DNA of 64,000 bases, taken from the NCBI GenBank assembly GCA_024114885.1, contig CP099423.1, forward strand, positions 1,736,001-1,800,000, written 5' to 3'. Source of the DNA: Septoria linicola. Its lineage: Eukaryota > Ascomycota > Dothideomycetes > Mycosphaerellales > Mycosphaerellaceae. Under the pieces are notes generated by a model, which was not told the origin of the DNA, made no database searches, and was given only the letters and a program-made list of their open reading frames with translations. How positions within the stretch are numbered: the first letter of the stretch is position 1; the number at the start of each line of letters is the position of its first letter. Shown in pieces: positions 1-9,941 of the stretch. The position numbers and the translations under genes were made by a program.

Positions 1-3000
1 ATCCACCAAGACCCTTACGAGGCTGTCTTCGGAAGACGGTTCGAACCATTCTGGAGTCCGCTTGTGCCGAGCTGGATGAAGGAGGAGATGGGTCTCAAGG
101 ACTGGTACAAGCCGAAGGATACTTCCGAGGCCAAAGCCACGACTTCTGCCTTCGCTAAAGCATACAACATAGACACAGCCAAAGCACCGTATAGACCACT
201 AGAACCGGAGGCAGTCCCGGTGAAGAGGCAAGTCGATCCAGCCAGTGGAAGTTCAGAGCCCCAGTCTACGCCCGCACGATACACATACGACCCGAAGAAG
301 ACATCCGTTGACTTTAGCAGTGATACACCTAATGGACAGCAGACGAGCTACTCTTACGGCTCGACTACCTCATGGGACTCGTGGACAAAGAAGGCGAGCC
401 GTGTAGAGTGGGACTCTGCATCGGGCGAGAAACGTCGATTTGAGTATGACCCTATTAGCAATCGCATGGTACAAGTAAAGGGCCCTCCGGAGTCTGAAGT
501 CAAAAAGGTCGAGGATGCTCTGAAGGACTACCCGATCAAGTCTCCATCTCCACTGATGTCACACGGCTGGCAGTCTGGCCTTGGTAGCAAGTCATCTGAT
601 GCAGCTGCCGTAGACATTCCCGTCAAAGTTGCAAAGGCCGATCGTAAGGCGATCTCAGTGCCCACTCAGGATAGCACAGGACGCAGAACATCGGTCTACT
701 TTCCCTCCTTAATCAACACGTCTATTGTCGCAGGCGCACCCAAGCCTTCGTCGCTCACCAAGCACGAAAGATACCCAGATGCCCTGACTGCGAGTGATGT
801 GCGCGCGTCAGTCGGCCAAAGGAGGGCTGAAAAGTCTGCCGTCCCTGCACATTCCATCGTCACAGAAGACCGTGCATACCGGCATGGCAAGCCAGATCCA
901 CGCAAGATGAGTGAGTGGGATCAAGCAGAACATCGAGTCATGCTCAGCCAAGAACTCTACGATGTGACTAAGCAGAAGCAAAAGCTACTCAAGCAAGAGT
1001 CCGGATCTTTCCATATCGAACGCATTCAGCGTGAGCTGGCCAAGCTCGAAGTGCGTGCTTCGGAACTGCACAGGGAACTCGATGCTATGGACGCCACTGC
1101 TGCAAATGTAGTCACTGCGGCATCACAATCCACCCAGGTGCCACTCGAGGAGATGGGCTGCAATGACATGATGATTGCATCTCTCGATACTAGCAAGATG
1201 CCTGCTCGGACAGCGGGCGCTTCTGATAAGAAGGTAGCATCACCGGCACCAACTAAGCTGCAGCTAGCCATGGAGCGCATGCAGAAGAAAGCAGCGCCAG
1301 CGATAGAAGAGCTTGACGATTCAGCTGCTCACGAGTCCACTGGGGACTTTGGCGAGTACAAGACCACTGTTTCTGCAAAGAACTTCACCAAGCCAGTGGC
1401 GATGACTCCTGCCGATCGTGCTCAGAAAAGTCTCGACTTGCAGGAAGCGCTCGCCCAGGCTGAAAATGACGCTCTACGAAAGTCGGGCACAAGCATGGTG
1501 GAAAGATTACGCGAAAGACGAAGCCTAGAAGATCGTGTACAGGGTGACGTACTTGGCCGCAAATCGGCTCCACGCTGGATTGATATCATGAACGCTCGCA
1601 GAGCAGCTTACGAGACCAAGAAGGCTGAAGAGAGTGCCGCTGTCAACGCTCGTGATGCTGAGAAGAAGGCAAGGCTTGCGAAAGCCAATGCTCTGCTACA
1701 GACCGAGATCGACGAGCAGAAGTCGCGTATGACTGCGCATGAGCACGATCATCCTTCGCCGGCCATACCGTTCCAAGCCAAGCCTGCGCAAGCTCCCCCT
1801 TCCACCATCTCGAATTCTAGCGAAAGCCAGAGATATCAAGATAAGATCAGGGATCTGCGGAAGGAGCTTGATCTCGCATACAAGCAAAGCAGTACAAATG
1901 CCGAGGGCCATGTAGACACTATCCGGAAGCTAGAGAAGAAACTTCAGACGAGCGTCGAGCCTGATGCAGAGAAGAAGAAGTACATCAAGAAGATCAAAGC
2001 ATTGCGCGAAGAGCTCGACAACTCCTTCAAGCAGAGCAGCATCAATGCTGAAATGCAGGTCGACCGTATTCGCGAACTCGAGAAAGCGCTCGAGCAGGCT
2101 CGCAAACCGAGCAAAGGTGTTGAGTCTATCCAAGCTGAAGGCGACATGAGTGCAAACGTGACCAAATTTGCCAGGGAAAGCAGTAGATGGTACAAGCAGC
2201 AGGCGAGCGTGCATGCGAAAGGACTGCAGGAGCTTGAGCGTGAGCTGAAATCAGAGAACAATTCCCGCGACACGGCACTCTCGCAGCACGAGCTTCGAGC
2301 AGGCTCTGCCTATGAGCAAAAGGCAAGCCAGGTCAAGCAGGAGGCAGACTCCACCAAGACAGCACAACACCCCATCGACCAAGCTCTGGCAGAGTACGAG
2401 CGGAGAGCTGCTCAAAAGAAGCGCGACCGTGCTCTCGTCAACGAGGTTCGCAATATCTACGAAAATGCATATGGCGCGATTGATGTGCACCATCGACAAG
2501 AATCCGTAGCTGAAGCGCTCGAAAGCGATGGAAAGGCACAGTCCGGGCAGAAGCTGGCTCCTCAAGTCGTCGACGAGATCGAGACCGACGTGGACTTGGG
2601 CAAAGCACTCGCCGACTACGAGAAAGACCAAAAGTATGAGGCTAAACGCGACAGCCTTGAGGCTGAGATTGCTCAGCAGGAAAGAGCCGCGCACGAAGCT
2701 CAATCTGTGATCGACAGCGAAGTTCATGCGACCAGGAGTGTCGATAACGATGTTCAGCATCCCATTCATGCAGAGGCGAAGCAAAGCTTACAGTGGGAAG
2801 AGCCCCCAGTCTACAAGGTACTCGCTTACGATTCTGGCAACGACTTCCTCGTCACTTCAACAACTTCTACCAATTTCACTGGCAAAGAGACTCCAATTTC
2901 GATCCCCGAGGCGCTTTCCCGGCTCTATCAGCCTGCTCGATTCATCCCTGAATTTGCCGAACTACAGAAGAAGGGCTTTCAGGTCATCTACGGTACTAAA

Positions 3001-3600
3001 GACTTGCTAGTCCTCCGCAAGGCCAAGTCCTCCGATCCAGCGGCAGAGAAGGCCAGTCCCGCTCTTGCAGACCACGGTCTGATTTCATCATCATCATCAG
3101 AGCCGACCACAGCAAACTCTGCACCGAAAGTCAACCCCGTTGACAAAACCGGCTATCAAGAGCCCGCAACAGGATCCTTCGCCTCTCCAACAGGCTTCGT
3201 CGGCGATCGCTGGGAGAGCGACCAACATTCCTTCAGAGACCAAGACCAAGACAACATTGACATTAAACACTACCCCCGCATCACCCGCCAAGAACAAGTC
3301 TTCTCCGGCAGCCGCTTGAAGACCTCATCGCCATCGTCTAAGAAAGACGGCCGCAGCAAAAACGAAGAGAAAGAACAGCGTAGAAAGTATCGCAGCTGGA
3401 GACGTAGTGCAAAATGGGCTCTGTTCTCGGGTGTGGGAGCTGGAGCTGCGGCGTATGGAATCGGTGCTGCGGCGGAGAGGAGTCGCGAGAAGGATATGGA
3501 GCGGTGGCAGAGGATTCTGGCGGAGCAGAGGGCGTTGGGTGGGTTGGGGGCTGATGGGAAGAGGTTGCAGCAGGGGGGTAGTGGGGTGTTTTGGAGGTAG
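1..3600 (+). CDS. Large coiled-coil protein with C-terminal glycine-rich membrane segment (5' partial)
   Basis: The frame is open from base 1, so the true start lies upstream; at least 1199 residues are visible. The N-terminus reads DPYEAVFGRRFEPFWSP followed by WMKEEMG. The middle (roughly nt 900-2750) is Lys/Glu/Gln-rich and strongly predicts coiled coil, with a near-duplicated heptad block at about 1833-1943 and 1978-2094. A compact, non-coiled region follows (nt 2800-3030, starting VYKVLAYDSG and ending DLLVLRKA). It precedes a basic stretch and one hydrophobic Gly/Ala-rich segment near the C-terminus (ALFSGVGAGAAAYGIGAAAE, nt about 3418-3477), which could be a membrane anchor with GxxxG-type packing. 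It is a single exon ending in TAG. I recognise no named family; similar long coiled-coil proteins with a YKVLAYD-type C-terminal module seem to be general fungal proteins, but that is from memory. The function is unknown. Confidence 0.85.
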   Translation: MHQDPYEAVFGRRFEPFWSPLVPSWMKEEMGLKDWYKPKDTSEAKATTSAFAKAYNIDTAKAPYRPLEPEAVPVKRQVDPASGSSEPQSTPARYTYDPKKTSVDFSSDTPNGQQTSYSYGSTTSWDSWTKKASRVEWDSASGEKRRFEYDPISNRMVQVKGPPESEVKKVEDALKDYPIKSPSPLMSHGWQSGLGSKSSDAAAVDIPVKVAKADRKAISVPTQDSTGRRTSVYFPSLINTSIVAGAPKPSSLTKHERYPDALTASDVRASVGQRRAEKSAVPAHSIVTEDRAYRHGKPDPRKMSEWDQAEHRVMLSQELYDVTKQKQKLLKQESGSFHIERIQRELAKLEVRASELHRELDAMDATAANVVTAASQSTQVPLEEMGCNDMMIASLDTSKMPARTAGASDKKVASPAPTKLQLAMERMQKKAAPAIEELDDSAAHESTGDFGEYKTTVSAKNFTKPVAMTPADRAQKSLDLQEALAQAENDALRKSGTSMVERLRERRSLEDRVQGDVLGRKSAPRWIDIMNARRAAYETKKAEESAAVNARDAEKKARLAKANALLQTEIDEQKSRMTAHEHDHPSPAIPFQAKPAQAPPSTISNSSESQRYQDKIRDLRKELDLAYKQSSTNAEGHVDTIRKLEKKLQTSVEPDAEKKKYIKKIKALREELDNSFKQSSINAEMQVDRIRELEKALEQARKPSKGVESIQAEGDMSANVTKFARESSRWYKQQASVHAKGLQELERELKSENNSRDTALSQHELRAGSAYEQKASQVKQEADSTKTAQHPIDQALAEYERRAAQKKRDRALVNEVRNIYENAYGAIDVHHRQESVAEALESDGKAQSGQKLAPQVVDEIETDVDLGKALADYEKDQKYEAKRDSLEAEIAQQERAAHEAQSVIDSEVHATRSVDNDVQHPIHAEAKQSLQWEEPPVYKVLAYDSGNDFLVTSTTSTNFTGKETPISIPEALSRLYQPARFIPEFAELQKKGFQVIYGTKDLLVLRKAKSSDPAAEKASPALADHGLISSSSSEPTTANSAPKVNPVDKTGYQEPATGSFASPTGFVGDRWESDQHSFRDQDQDNIDIKHYPRITRQEQVFSGSRLKTSSPSSKKDGRSKNEEKEQRRKYRSWRRSAKWALFSGVGAGAAAYGIGAAAERSREKDMERWQRILAEQRALGGLGADGKRLQQGGSGVFWR
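1833..2094 (+). repeat. Internal duplicated coiled-coil block in the large protein
   Basis: Two adjacent segments of the protein match closely. The first (about 1833-1943) has the pattern DKIRDLRKELDLAYKQSS then NAEGHVDTIRKLEKKL. The second (about 1978-2094) has KKIKALREELDNSFKQSS then NAEMQVDRIRELEKAL. Spacing is about 145 nt. This looks like an old tandem duplication of a heptad unit. Confidence 0.7.
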
Positions 3601-4160
3601 TTGATCTTGGAAGTGGCGTTTGGTGGGATTGGCATTGGGATGTGAGCATGAACTTGATGAGCATATGAGGTTTGATGGCGTTGCGTTGGCATATTCTCGA
3701 AGGACACCACTCAGTTCCAGCTCCTTGTTCGAGGCAGCATATTAGCGACTCAGCACTACTACACTTCGACTGCTATCACAGAAAACGACATGATCATCAT
3801 TTCACGCCGGTTGCCACAATCACCGTAAATGTACTACAGTACCAAGACAAACTTCGCATCACGGCTGCTCACGACATCTGGACCTTGTGAATCACGCCCC
3901 AAGTCCGTCTGAGGCTACAAATTGCCAACAAATATAGCTGCTCTGTTGCCAATGCCCCAATCTCCCCTGCATATGATGATGACTCTGAAGCGGATTCAAG
4001 TCATTCAGTATGCCAAACGTACCGCGATCATCGACTTGTGCTGAAGTGATGGTAGGCTCACACATGCATGCCGTGCTAAATCCAAGCCACGATACCTCTA
4101 CTTCGCAACACCATGAACTAGCCAGCCTTCAAGCCCATCCCATCCCTTCTCACTACTCAC
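3601..4160. other. Intergenic, no gene recognised
   Basis: Short open frames are present but none shows domain content or convincing splice structure. It holds the 3' flank of the coiled-coil gene. Confidence 0.5.
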
Positions 4161-4328
4161 TCACCCCTTCACAAACTCCTCCACCGCCCTCGCAAACTGC
4201 CCCGGATCCTGCATCGGCGCAAAATGACTTACCCCCTCCAACATCTTCAACTGACTCCCCTTAATCACATCATTCAAATGCTCCGGCACGCTCAAATTCA
4301 CCGCCTCATCATGATCCGCCCCCACATT
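4161..4328 (-). pseudogene. C-terminal relic of an alpha/beta hydrolase
   Basis: On the minus strand, 4328 down to the TGA at 4163-4161 encodes GADHDEAVNLSVPEHLNDVI, then a linker, then LEGVSHFAPMQDPGQFARAV and a terminal EEFVKG. This is the typical end of alpha/beta hydrolases: a G-x-D turn carrying the acid residue, then a GxSHFxPxxDP loop carrying the catalytic His. Directly upstream in frame is a TGA (4331-4329), and no nucleophile elbow or N-terminal core is found in the neighbouring sequence on this strand. It is therefore a truncated remnant of a gene once present here, and not a working enzyme. A far-upstream exon cannot be excluded, but the flanking bases do not look like a splice acceptor. 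Confidence 0.6.
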
Positions 4329-4717
4329 TCACGAGATGGCCGATGTTCAACCTGACGCGAACTTCAATGCGTTCCAAGGAGGCTCGGATGCCGCGAAAAG
4401 CCGCGGTGCGAAGCTTGTCTTGCTTAAGAGTCTGAGAATGAGCTGTCCATGGGAATGATGTTAGGCTTGAAGTGATAGTGTCAGCTCTACAATGCAGTCC
4501 GTAAAGGCAGGCGATCCCGACCATCAGTATTGTCCCTGCGCGCTCTCATCGCCTGGAGAGCGTCCATCCCCCTTCAAGCATCTGATCGCGTTTCACAGCT
4601 CGTACTGGACCTTTTCTTTGCTCCCAGTTCTGCTCTTGGACCAGGTCACCACCCACCTCGTTCTCCGTCTCCTCACTGCCCTCTCTAGCACCCTCTTTTA
4701 CTACAGTCTCAATGCCA
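4329..4717. other. Intergenic, no gene recognised
   Basis: It lies between the hydrolase relic and the 3' end of the minus-strand coiled-coil gene. Nothing beyond short unlikely frames. Confidence 0.45.
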
Positions 4718-6091
4718 TCATGTACGGTCGACCTGATTGCCTTTGACTCTCGCACGGGTCTGATGCGGGTTTTGAGCAGCCTTCGCGAAACCATACAGCT
4801 GCTGATTCACGCCTCGCAGTCTTTCTTCCTCCTGGAAGTCCTCCTGGGAGTTCTCTTGACGCCTGTCTCTAATAGCCGCCGTACTTTTGGCCTTTCTGAG
4901 CTTCCTATTGAGCGCATTCGGTGCTGAGTCATTCACAGACTCTTGGTTTCTAGGCTCTCGGCGAGCAGGAACTTGGTATGTACCTTCTGGTCTAGGATTG
5001 GTTCTCCGTCCCGTCTTAGTGAGTGGTCTGCCCCTGTCCCGCGGGATGGACTGATCGAGTGTTGTGTCAAGCAAGTTTGGCTCGTCGTGGTGCTTTTCTG
5101 CGTGTTCATCCTGCCGCAAGCTTGCAGGCAGGTCTACGATCCGTTCCACAGCATGACCTGCATATGGCACAATTCTGACGATGATGGGCGCTCCTCCCGA
5201 CTCAATGCTCTCAATATCTTCTGACGGAATTTCTGACACTTCACACCAGAGCTCTCGTGCTCCTATAGCAGCATCGGTATCCGGGTGAGATTTCGTAACA
5301 TGCACGCGTAGTGCCTCAATGTCTCGGAAGAAAGTGGCAGGGTCCCCAGTGTGTGCGGCATTTGCTTTGCAGACTGTACATCGCATGTGCCACCACACAT
5401 GAGGTGAGTCGTTCCACCGAACAATAGGATAGTCGTTGGTCTGCATGATGAAATCGTCCGGTGCTGTGTCGTGACAGGCACCTCGAATGTTCCGAGGTCG
5501 CGTTCTAGATTCTATAGGCGGTGCACGCTCCCACACGATGTCTGCTTTAGAACGTTCCAAGGCACCTGTCGGATTCTGAACGAAGTCGGATGCTTTCGTA
5601 GAAACTACCTTGGCTGGGGACACGCTAGACTGGTCATCTTGGCTGCTTCGTCGTCCCGGTGTCTCGTCATGCGAGATCACAGAGACTTCTGCTGGAGCGT
5701 GATGGTAGATTTCCTGCCATTTCGCACGGAAGACTTTAATCTCTTGGTCGAGCTCATCACGGCGCCCTAGCAACCTGGCAGTCTCATCGTCCAATGTTTC
5801 GAGTGAATGATCGTTGGCACGCTTTTTGTCCTCCACATGCAACCTGGCAACCTCCAGGTTGTGTTGATGCTTCAGTTGCTCAATCTGCTTGTGGAGAGAA
5901 TCCTCCATGTGCTCAATCCTGCGCGCGGTCTCTGTCCGGTGGCCGTCACACGTCTTGCATGATTTCGTGTGGCACTTAAGTGCTTTGGAGATCTGCTCCT
6001 CCAAGCTGCGACGTTTGTTGGCAAATCCTTCAATCACCTTGCCTAAGTCTTCGATCTGCTGCTGGATTGTCTCCGTCTCCGTTTCCTCCAT
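4718..6091 (-). CDS. Coiled-coil protein with a possible degenerate zinc-finger
   Basis: Single-exon frame of 457 residues. The first in-frame ATG is at 6091; the frame is open further up to about 6202 but without an ATG. After METETETIQQQIEDL the first about 130 residues are charged and probably coiled coil (EEQISKALKCHTKSCKTCDG, then long Glu/Arg/Leu heptads). The middle contains HVWWHMRCTVCKAN, followed about 20 residues later by ALRVHVTKSHPD. Together these give Cys-x2-Cys and His-x4-His ligands with an unusually long loop, suggesting an atypical zinc finger. The C-terminal third is basic and disordered (RPLTKTGRRTNPRPEG, then many Arg/Gln). I do not recognise the family. A nuclear role is possible from the basic tail and Cys/His pattern, but this is inference. 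Confidence 0.7.
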   Translation of the reverse strand: MEETETETIQQQIEDLGKVIEGFANKRRSLEEQISKALKCHTKSCKTCDGHRTETARRIEHMEDSLHKQIEQLKHQHNLEVARLHVEDKKRANDHSLETLDDETARLLGRRDELDQEIKVFRAKWQEIYHHAPAEVSVISHDETPGRRSSQDDQSSVSPAKVVSTKASDFVQNPTGALERSKADIVWERAPPIESRTRPRNIRGACHDTAPDDFIMQTNDYPIVRWNDSPHVWWHMRCTVCKANAAHTGDPATFFRDIEALRVHVTKSHPDTDAAIGARELWCEVSEIPSEDIESIESGGAPIIVRIVPYAGHAVERIVDLPASLRQDEHAEKHHDEPNLLDTTLDQSIPRDRGRPLTKTGRRTNPRPEGTYQVPARREPRNQESVNDSAPNALNRKLRKAKSTAAIRDRRQENSQEDFQEEERLRGVNQQLYGFAKAAQNPHQTRARVKGNQVDRT

Positions 6092-6329
6092 GGCGTTCGC
6101 GCTGGTGAGTGATGACCGCTTTGACCGTGACCGTGGCGGTCTCGATGTCGCTTGAGAGACCGTGCAATCAGTGAAGCACAGCAAACATATGGTGGCAAGC
6201 ACGGCTTTGTGGTCATATCCTTACTGGGAAGGTACCAGATCTTGCTGTTGGGCATCTGGCCGCGAAGACGACATACGCTAGATAGCGCTTCGAAGGTAAG
6301 ACAAGCAACGATGACATTGGACGACTCCT

Positions 6330-7616
6330 TCAACGACCAAGCGCTTTCACTCTTCGCTCCAGCTCCTGCACCCAGCCTTTGACAAAGTTTCCATTCCTGC
6401 CATTCGCTTCGCCATGCTGTTGTACAGCTTCTTCGACCTTCTGCAGCCCTTCACGCCACATCTTGAGCTCCTTGTCCATTTCCGCTTGCCTCGATTCGAT
6501 GTCATCAAGATCCTGTCCAGCGTTGGCAGCTGCAGCGTGCAAAGTGCGAAGAGATCGCAATCGTGTGATCAGTGGAGGGACTGTAGGTGATAATGATTGC
6601 AAGCTTGGAAGTAGTGTGTACAGCGTCTCAAGCCGCTTCATGTCGTCGGAGGATAGCAGTGCTGGTGTCTCAGTCTCCTCCTCGTCATCGTCAGACCCAG
6701 CGGGAGTGCTCTTTGCGCTGACGGCAGCTCTTTGTAGCTGAGCCAGATTTTGGGCTTCAGTCTTGAGCTTCTGTATGCGAGAAGTGGCCTGCTCGAGTGA
6801 GCTCAAAGACGCCGCAGTGGTCAGGCTGGCCAGCTGCTGGTCTAGCAGAGTCAAGGTGGGGAGGAGCGGTGTTGTTGTTGCATCCACATCGGTGACGGAG
6901 TCCAACGAAGCAATGCCCAGTGCCGCCTCTAGTGCAGCCAGTCTCTGGTCAAAAGCAGACACTTTGGCCAGGGTCTGTTGATCGGTGCCTTCTGCATCTC
7001 CCGTGTCTGGAATGGCTGTGGTGGGTGCATCGTGAAACACACTTTCGCTCTGGTTCCTGCCATGGCCCCTTTTCCGCCGCGCCTTCTCGGGCAGTTGTGC
7101 TTCAGCCAGCATCTCACACAGCTTTTCCGTGGCATCAACATAGCCCTCCCCGTCTTGCCCACCATCCTTTCCGCCCCCCTCCTCCTCCTCCCTCTTCTGC
7201 TGCCGCTCCGCCTCGGCCTCTGCTCGACATTCTTCCACCTCCCGTCGCAGTCTCGCAATCTTCGCCTCCAGACTCTCGTCCTCGTCGCGTGTCACTCCAC
7301 CCCGCTTCACGGTCCAGCCTTTCCGTCTGCCATCGACACGATCCCTCAGATCTGCGCCTTTGGTCTGATATACCCGACTTTGCTCGCCAAACCGCAGACG
7401 AGCTCCGCTGACATGGAGTCTTCTCCTGCTCACTCCGCCCACTTCATCCTCGTCGTCCTCGTCGGCACTCGTGTCGGAGCTTTCTGAGGGCAGCGGCGGG
7501 GATGATTGATTTCCCGCCGTGCTCGCTGTCGTCTCGTCGTCTACCAACGTCTCGTACACATCTGGCGATGTGTCGAGTCCGGGCAACTCTGATCTCGGTG
7601 CTGGAGCTGTCGCCAT
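6330..7616 (-). CDS. Dynactin subunit 2 (dynamitin)
   Basis: 428 residues, single exon, starting at the ATG at 7616; an upstream extension of the frame lacks similarity. The N-terminus has the dynamitin signature SELPGLDTSPDVYETLVDDE, followed by an acidic Ser-rich stretch and the conserved block ARLRFGEQSRVYQTKGADLRD. The remainder is a series of coiled coils (AKIARLRREVEECRAEAEAE; FDQRLAALEAALGI; LQKVEEAVQQHGE) ending ELERRVKALGR, which is a normal length and end for the family. Dynamitin forms part of the dynactin shoulder/arm, linking the p150 projecting arm to the Arp1 filament, and is needed for dynein-driven nuclear and vesicle movement. In yeast the orthologue is JNM1; in animals DCTN2. 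The identification rests on the N-terminal motif and coiled-coil layout. Confidence 0.87.
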   Translation of the reverse strand: MATAPAPRSELPGLDTSPDVYETLVDDETTASTAGNQSSPPLPSESSDTSADEDDEDEVGGVSRRRLHVSGARLRFGEQSRVYQTKGADLRDRVDGRRKGWTVKRGGVTRDEDESLEAKIARLRREVEECRAEAEAERQQKREEEEGGGKDGGQDGEGYVDATEKLCEMLAEAQLPEKARRKRGHGRNQSESVFHDAPTTAIPDTGDAEGTDQQTLAKVSAFDQRLAALEAALGIASLDSVTDVDATTTPLLPTLTLLDQQLASLTTAASLSSLEQATSRIQKLKTEAQNLAQLQRAAVSAKSTPAGSDDDEEETETPALLSSDDMKRLETLYTLLPSLQSLSPTVPPLITRLRSLRTLHAAAANAGQDLDDIESRQAEMDKELKMWREGLQKVEEAVQQHGEANGRNGNFVKGWVQELERRVKALGR

Positions 7617-7902
7617 TGTGAGTGTTGTACAAGTTGAGTCGCATGCAGGCGGGCAATCGCGGTTCACGGCCATGTGGTCAATGCATCCAAACGCGGTCTC
7701 ACGTGTCGACTGTCGTCTCACCTTCTTCACTCCTACAACAACATGAGATTGCGATGGATGCTTTGCCTTTACACATTGCATCGTTGACAAGTTCTGAATC
7801 TCATCCGCCTCGTCCCATCTTACACATCGCCACCCTCATCATCGGACGCCAATTTTGCTCAAGCAAGATATCCAGCCGCAAGACTCCTCAATATCATCAT
7901 GC

Positions 7903-8501
7903 CTAATAGAATGTCTTATAAGGTGGTGGCGCCTGGCGCTTCCCGACATGCGACTCCACGACTTCTTCTGGCACAGATACCGAGATGTCCCCAAGCTTGC
8001 ATTGTACGTGCTCTTTCCAAGCCTTGAATGCATCGACCTTGTCCGCGGCCCCTTGACTCGATTCGATCTTCGCATCGACTGCACCAGATTCGACGTCGAT
8101 GGCAACTAATGTGACATCATAGAGCTTATCCATCTCTCTGTAGGTAAAGCAGACCTTGTACTTGTGCTGACGAAGCCAATCCAACCCCTTCGGCAAGAAA
8201 ATGTACGTCAGGGAATCTGCAGAACCGCATAAGTCTCGTCCACTCGCTTTAGCACATTTCCAGCTATGCACGACTTACTGATGAAGATCTCGAAATCTGC
8301 CCAGCCATCAAAGGTTGCTCTAAACTCATGGCTTCTGGGGTTTCGGGCTGAGCACCTTGTGCTTATCAGGGAACCCATGATCTTTTCGTGCGTTCTCGCC
8401 CGTTCAAGGCTAAGAGTACTGCCCATGATTGCTGTCGTTGCCAGACTAGCTTGCAGGTTTTCCAGATCAGCAATAGATCTATCACGTATGCTCCTTGGCA
8501 T
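7903..8501 (-). CDS. Small hypothetical protein, two exons
   Basis: Predicted 178 residues from exons 8501..8279 and 8216..7903. The 62-bp intron (8278..8217) begins GTAAGT and ends TGCAG, with GCTAAAG as a possible branch site. Splicing gives FEIFINSLTYIFLPKGLDWL across the junction, and both phases agree. The N-terminal part (SIADLENLQASLATTAIMGS) contains a helix-forming stretch; the C-terminal part (KVCFTYREMDKLYDVTLVAI then acidic residues) looks globular. No signal peptide or known domain is recognised. It is divergent from the secreted-protein gene that starts at 8663, so the two share a promoter of about 160 bp. Confidence 0.6.
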
Positions 8502-8662
8502 GATCGATATTGACTGGTACCTTCAGCATGGAATGGGGCGCAGGCACGCCAACCACGGTTCCTCGAAGTCTACCACATCTTGGCAAAGACCACATTGGCG
8601 AAAGACATTCTGCTGTGAACGGCTCAAGAAGATGGGCTGAATGAGATCGAACATCCAGCACC

Positions 8663-9766
8663 ATGTTGGCTCTCGTGTACGCCTTCGTGGCCGCACTCCT
8701 ACTCGCCCACACACATGCATCCAAATTCCCCACAGACGCCTTCACCAAGAAACACATCTACGTCGATCTTTTCCACTACGAAGATAACGACTGTCAAACA
8801 GTAGTTGGAAAGAAGAAGACCATCGAGGGCGGCCACAATGCCGTCAACAAATGCTGGAGTGTCAAGGAGCCCTTCCACAGCTACTTCTACGACCTCGCCA
8901 AACTACGCAAACATCAACTCAAAGTTCCCCGAGCTCTGCACGGCAACTGTGACTGGCGAGATGGCTGCGGAAACCCCAGAACCGACATCTACCTGACAGA
9001 CCACGGCATCTGCACAATCGAAGTATATCCCAACACAAAGTGTCTCGGGCGGCCGATACATACTCATCACAAGGTACCCTACCTTCCTACCTTCCACCCA
9101 TCCTTTTCTCTTCTCCACTGCTAACCTCACACCGCTCAGGCAAACTGGCCCCTCAACACCCACAAATGCATCACCAACTTCTGGACCAACCCCAAACAAA
9201 ACGAGCGCGAACCCGGCCTCGCCTTCAAAATCTCCTGCAAACGCCCCGGCGCCGAAATCTACAAGAACGACCTAGTCGGTGATCCTCTAGCGTACAATTT
9301 CTGTCCTGCGGGACCACCTGATATTTATAACACTACATTGACGGAGGATCATGGGAAGAAGTACTTTTTTCCGGATGAGGGATATGAGCCGTTGACGAAG
9401 TCTTGTGAGGGGAAGGGAGGCAGTAGTTCGAAAACAGAAGAGTTGGAGGGACCAGTCATGACGACTATTTCGACGGTGGTGGTTGTACCGGTTTCTGCGT
9501 TGACAACAAAGAGCTCTGCTGTGACGAGCGGCACGTTGAGCGGTAGTACAGTGGTTATCCCTGAGACTCCAAACACTCCGGCGACTGCGCTAGCATCGAA
9601 GAGCTCAGCTGTCACGGCGTCTCTCAGCAGCCTTCCAAGTGCTAGTACAACGTTGATCTCCGAGACTTCAAGCACGACGCCTACCACCAAGACGAAGTTC
9701 AGCACTGTGTGGGTTGCACCTCTCGACGAGTCGACGACTGCCCAGCCATCCTCCAGCAAGCAATAA
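8663..9766 (+). CDS. Secreted protein with Cys-bearing domain and Ser/Thr-rich tail
   Basis: Predicted 345 residues from exons 8663..9073 and 9140..9766. The intron starts GTACCC and ends GCTCAG, keeps phase and joins HTHHK to ANWPLNTHKC. A clear signal peptide MLALVYAFVAALLLAHTHAS is followed by a globular region of about 240 residues with at least nine Cys (DNDCQTVV, NKCWSV, GNCDWRDGCG, GICTIEVYPNTKCLG, HKCITNFW, ISCKRPG, NFCPAGPP). The last about 110 residues are Ser/Thr/Val-rich and contain two copies of a KSSAVT-type repeat (around 9511 and 9598). No terminal hydrophobic GPI signal is visible. I do not recognise the domain. A cell-wall or effector-type extracellular role is plausible given the layout, but unproven. 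Confidence 0.75.
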
Positions 9767-9941
9767 TGGCGGCAAGCTTCTGCACTACAAATTGAGCTTC
9801 TGGAGGAACAATCACGGCCACGAGAAACGCCTCGTCCGGAAACACAACACGACATATGTCTACCATCAGACAGGAGCATGACCTTCAAATCATCTACCTT
9901 TACATTACGGAGAACCAGCTCCCTATCCTACTCACATACAG

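Noticed and set aside
36..52. GGTTCGAACC, resembling the tRNA T-loop sequence
   Set aside because: It lies inside the large coiled-coil coding frame, with no matching acceptor, D or anticodon stems around it.
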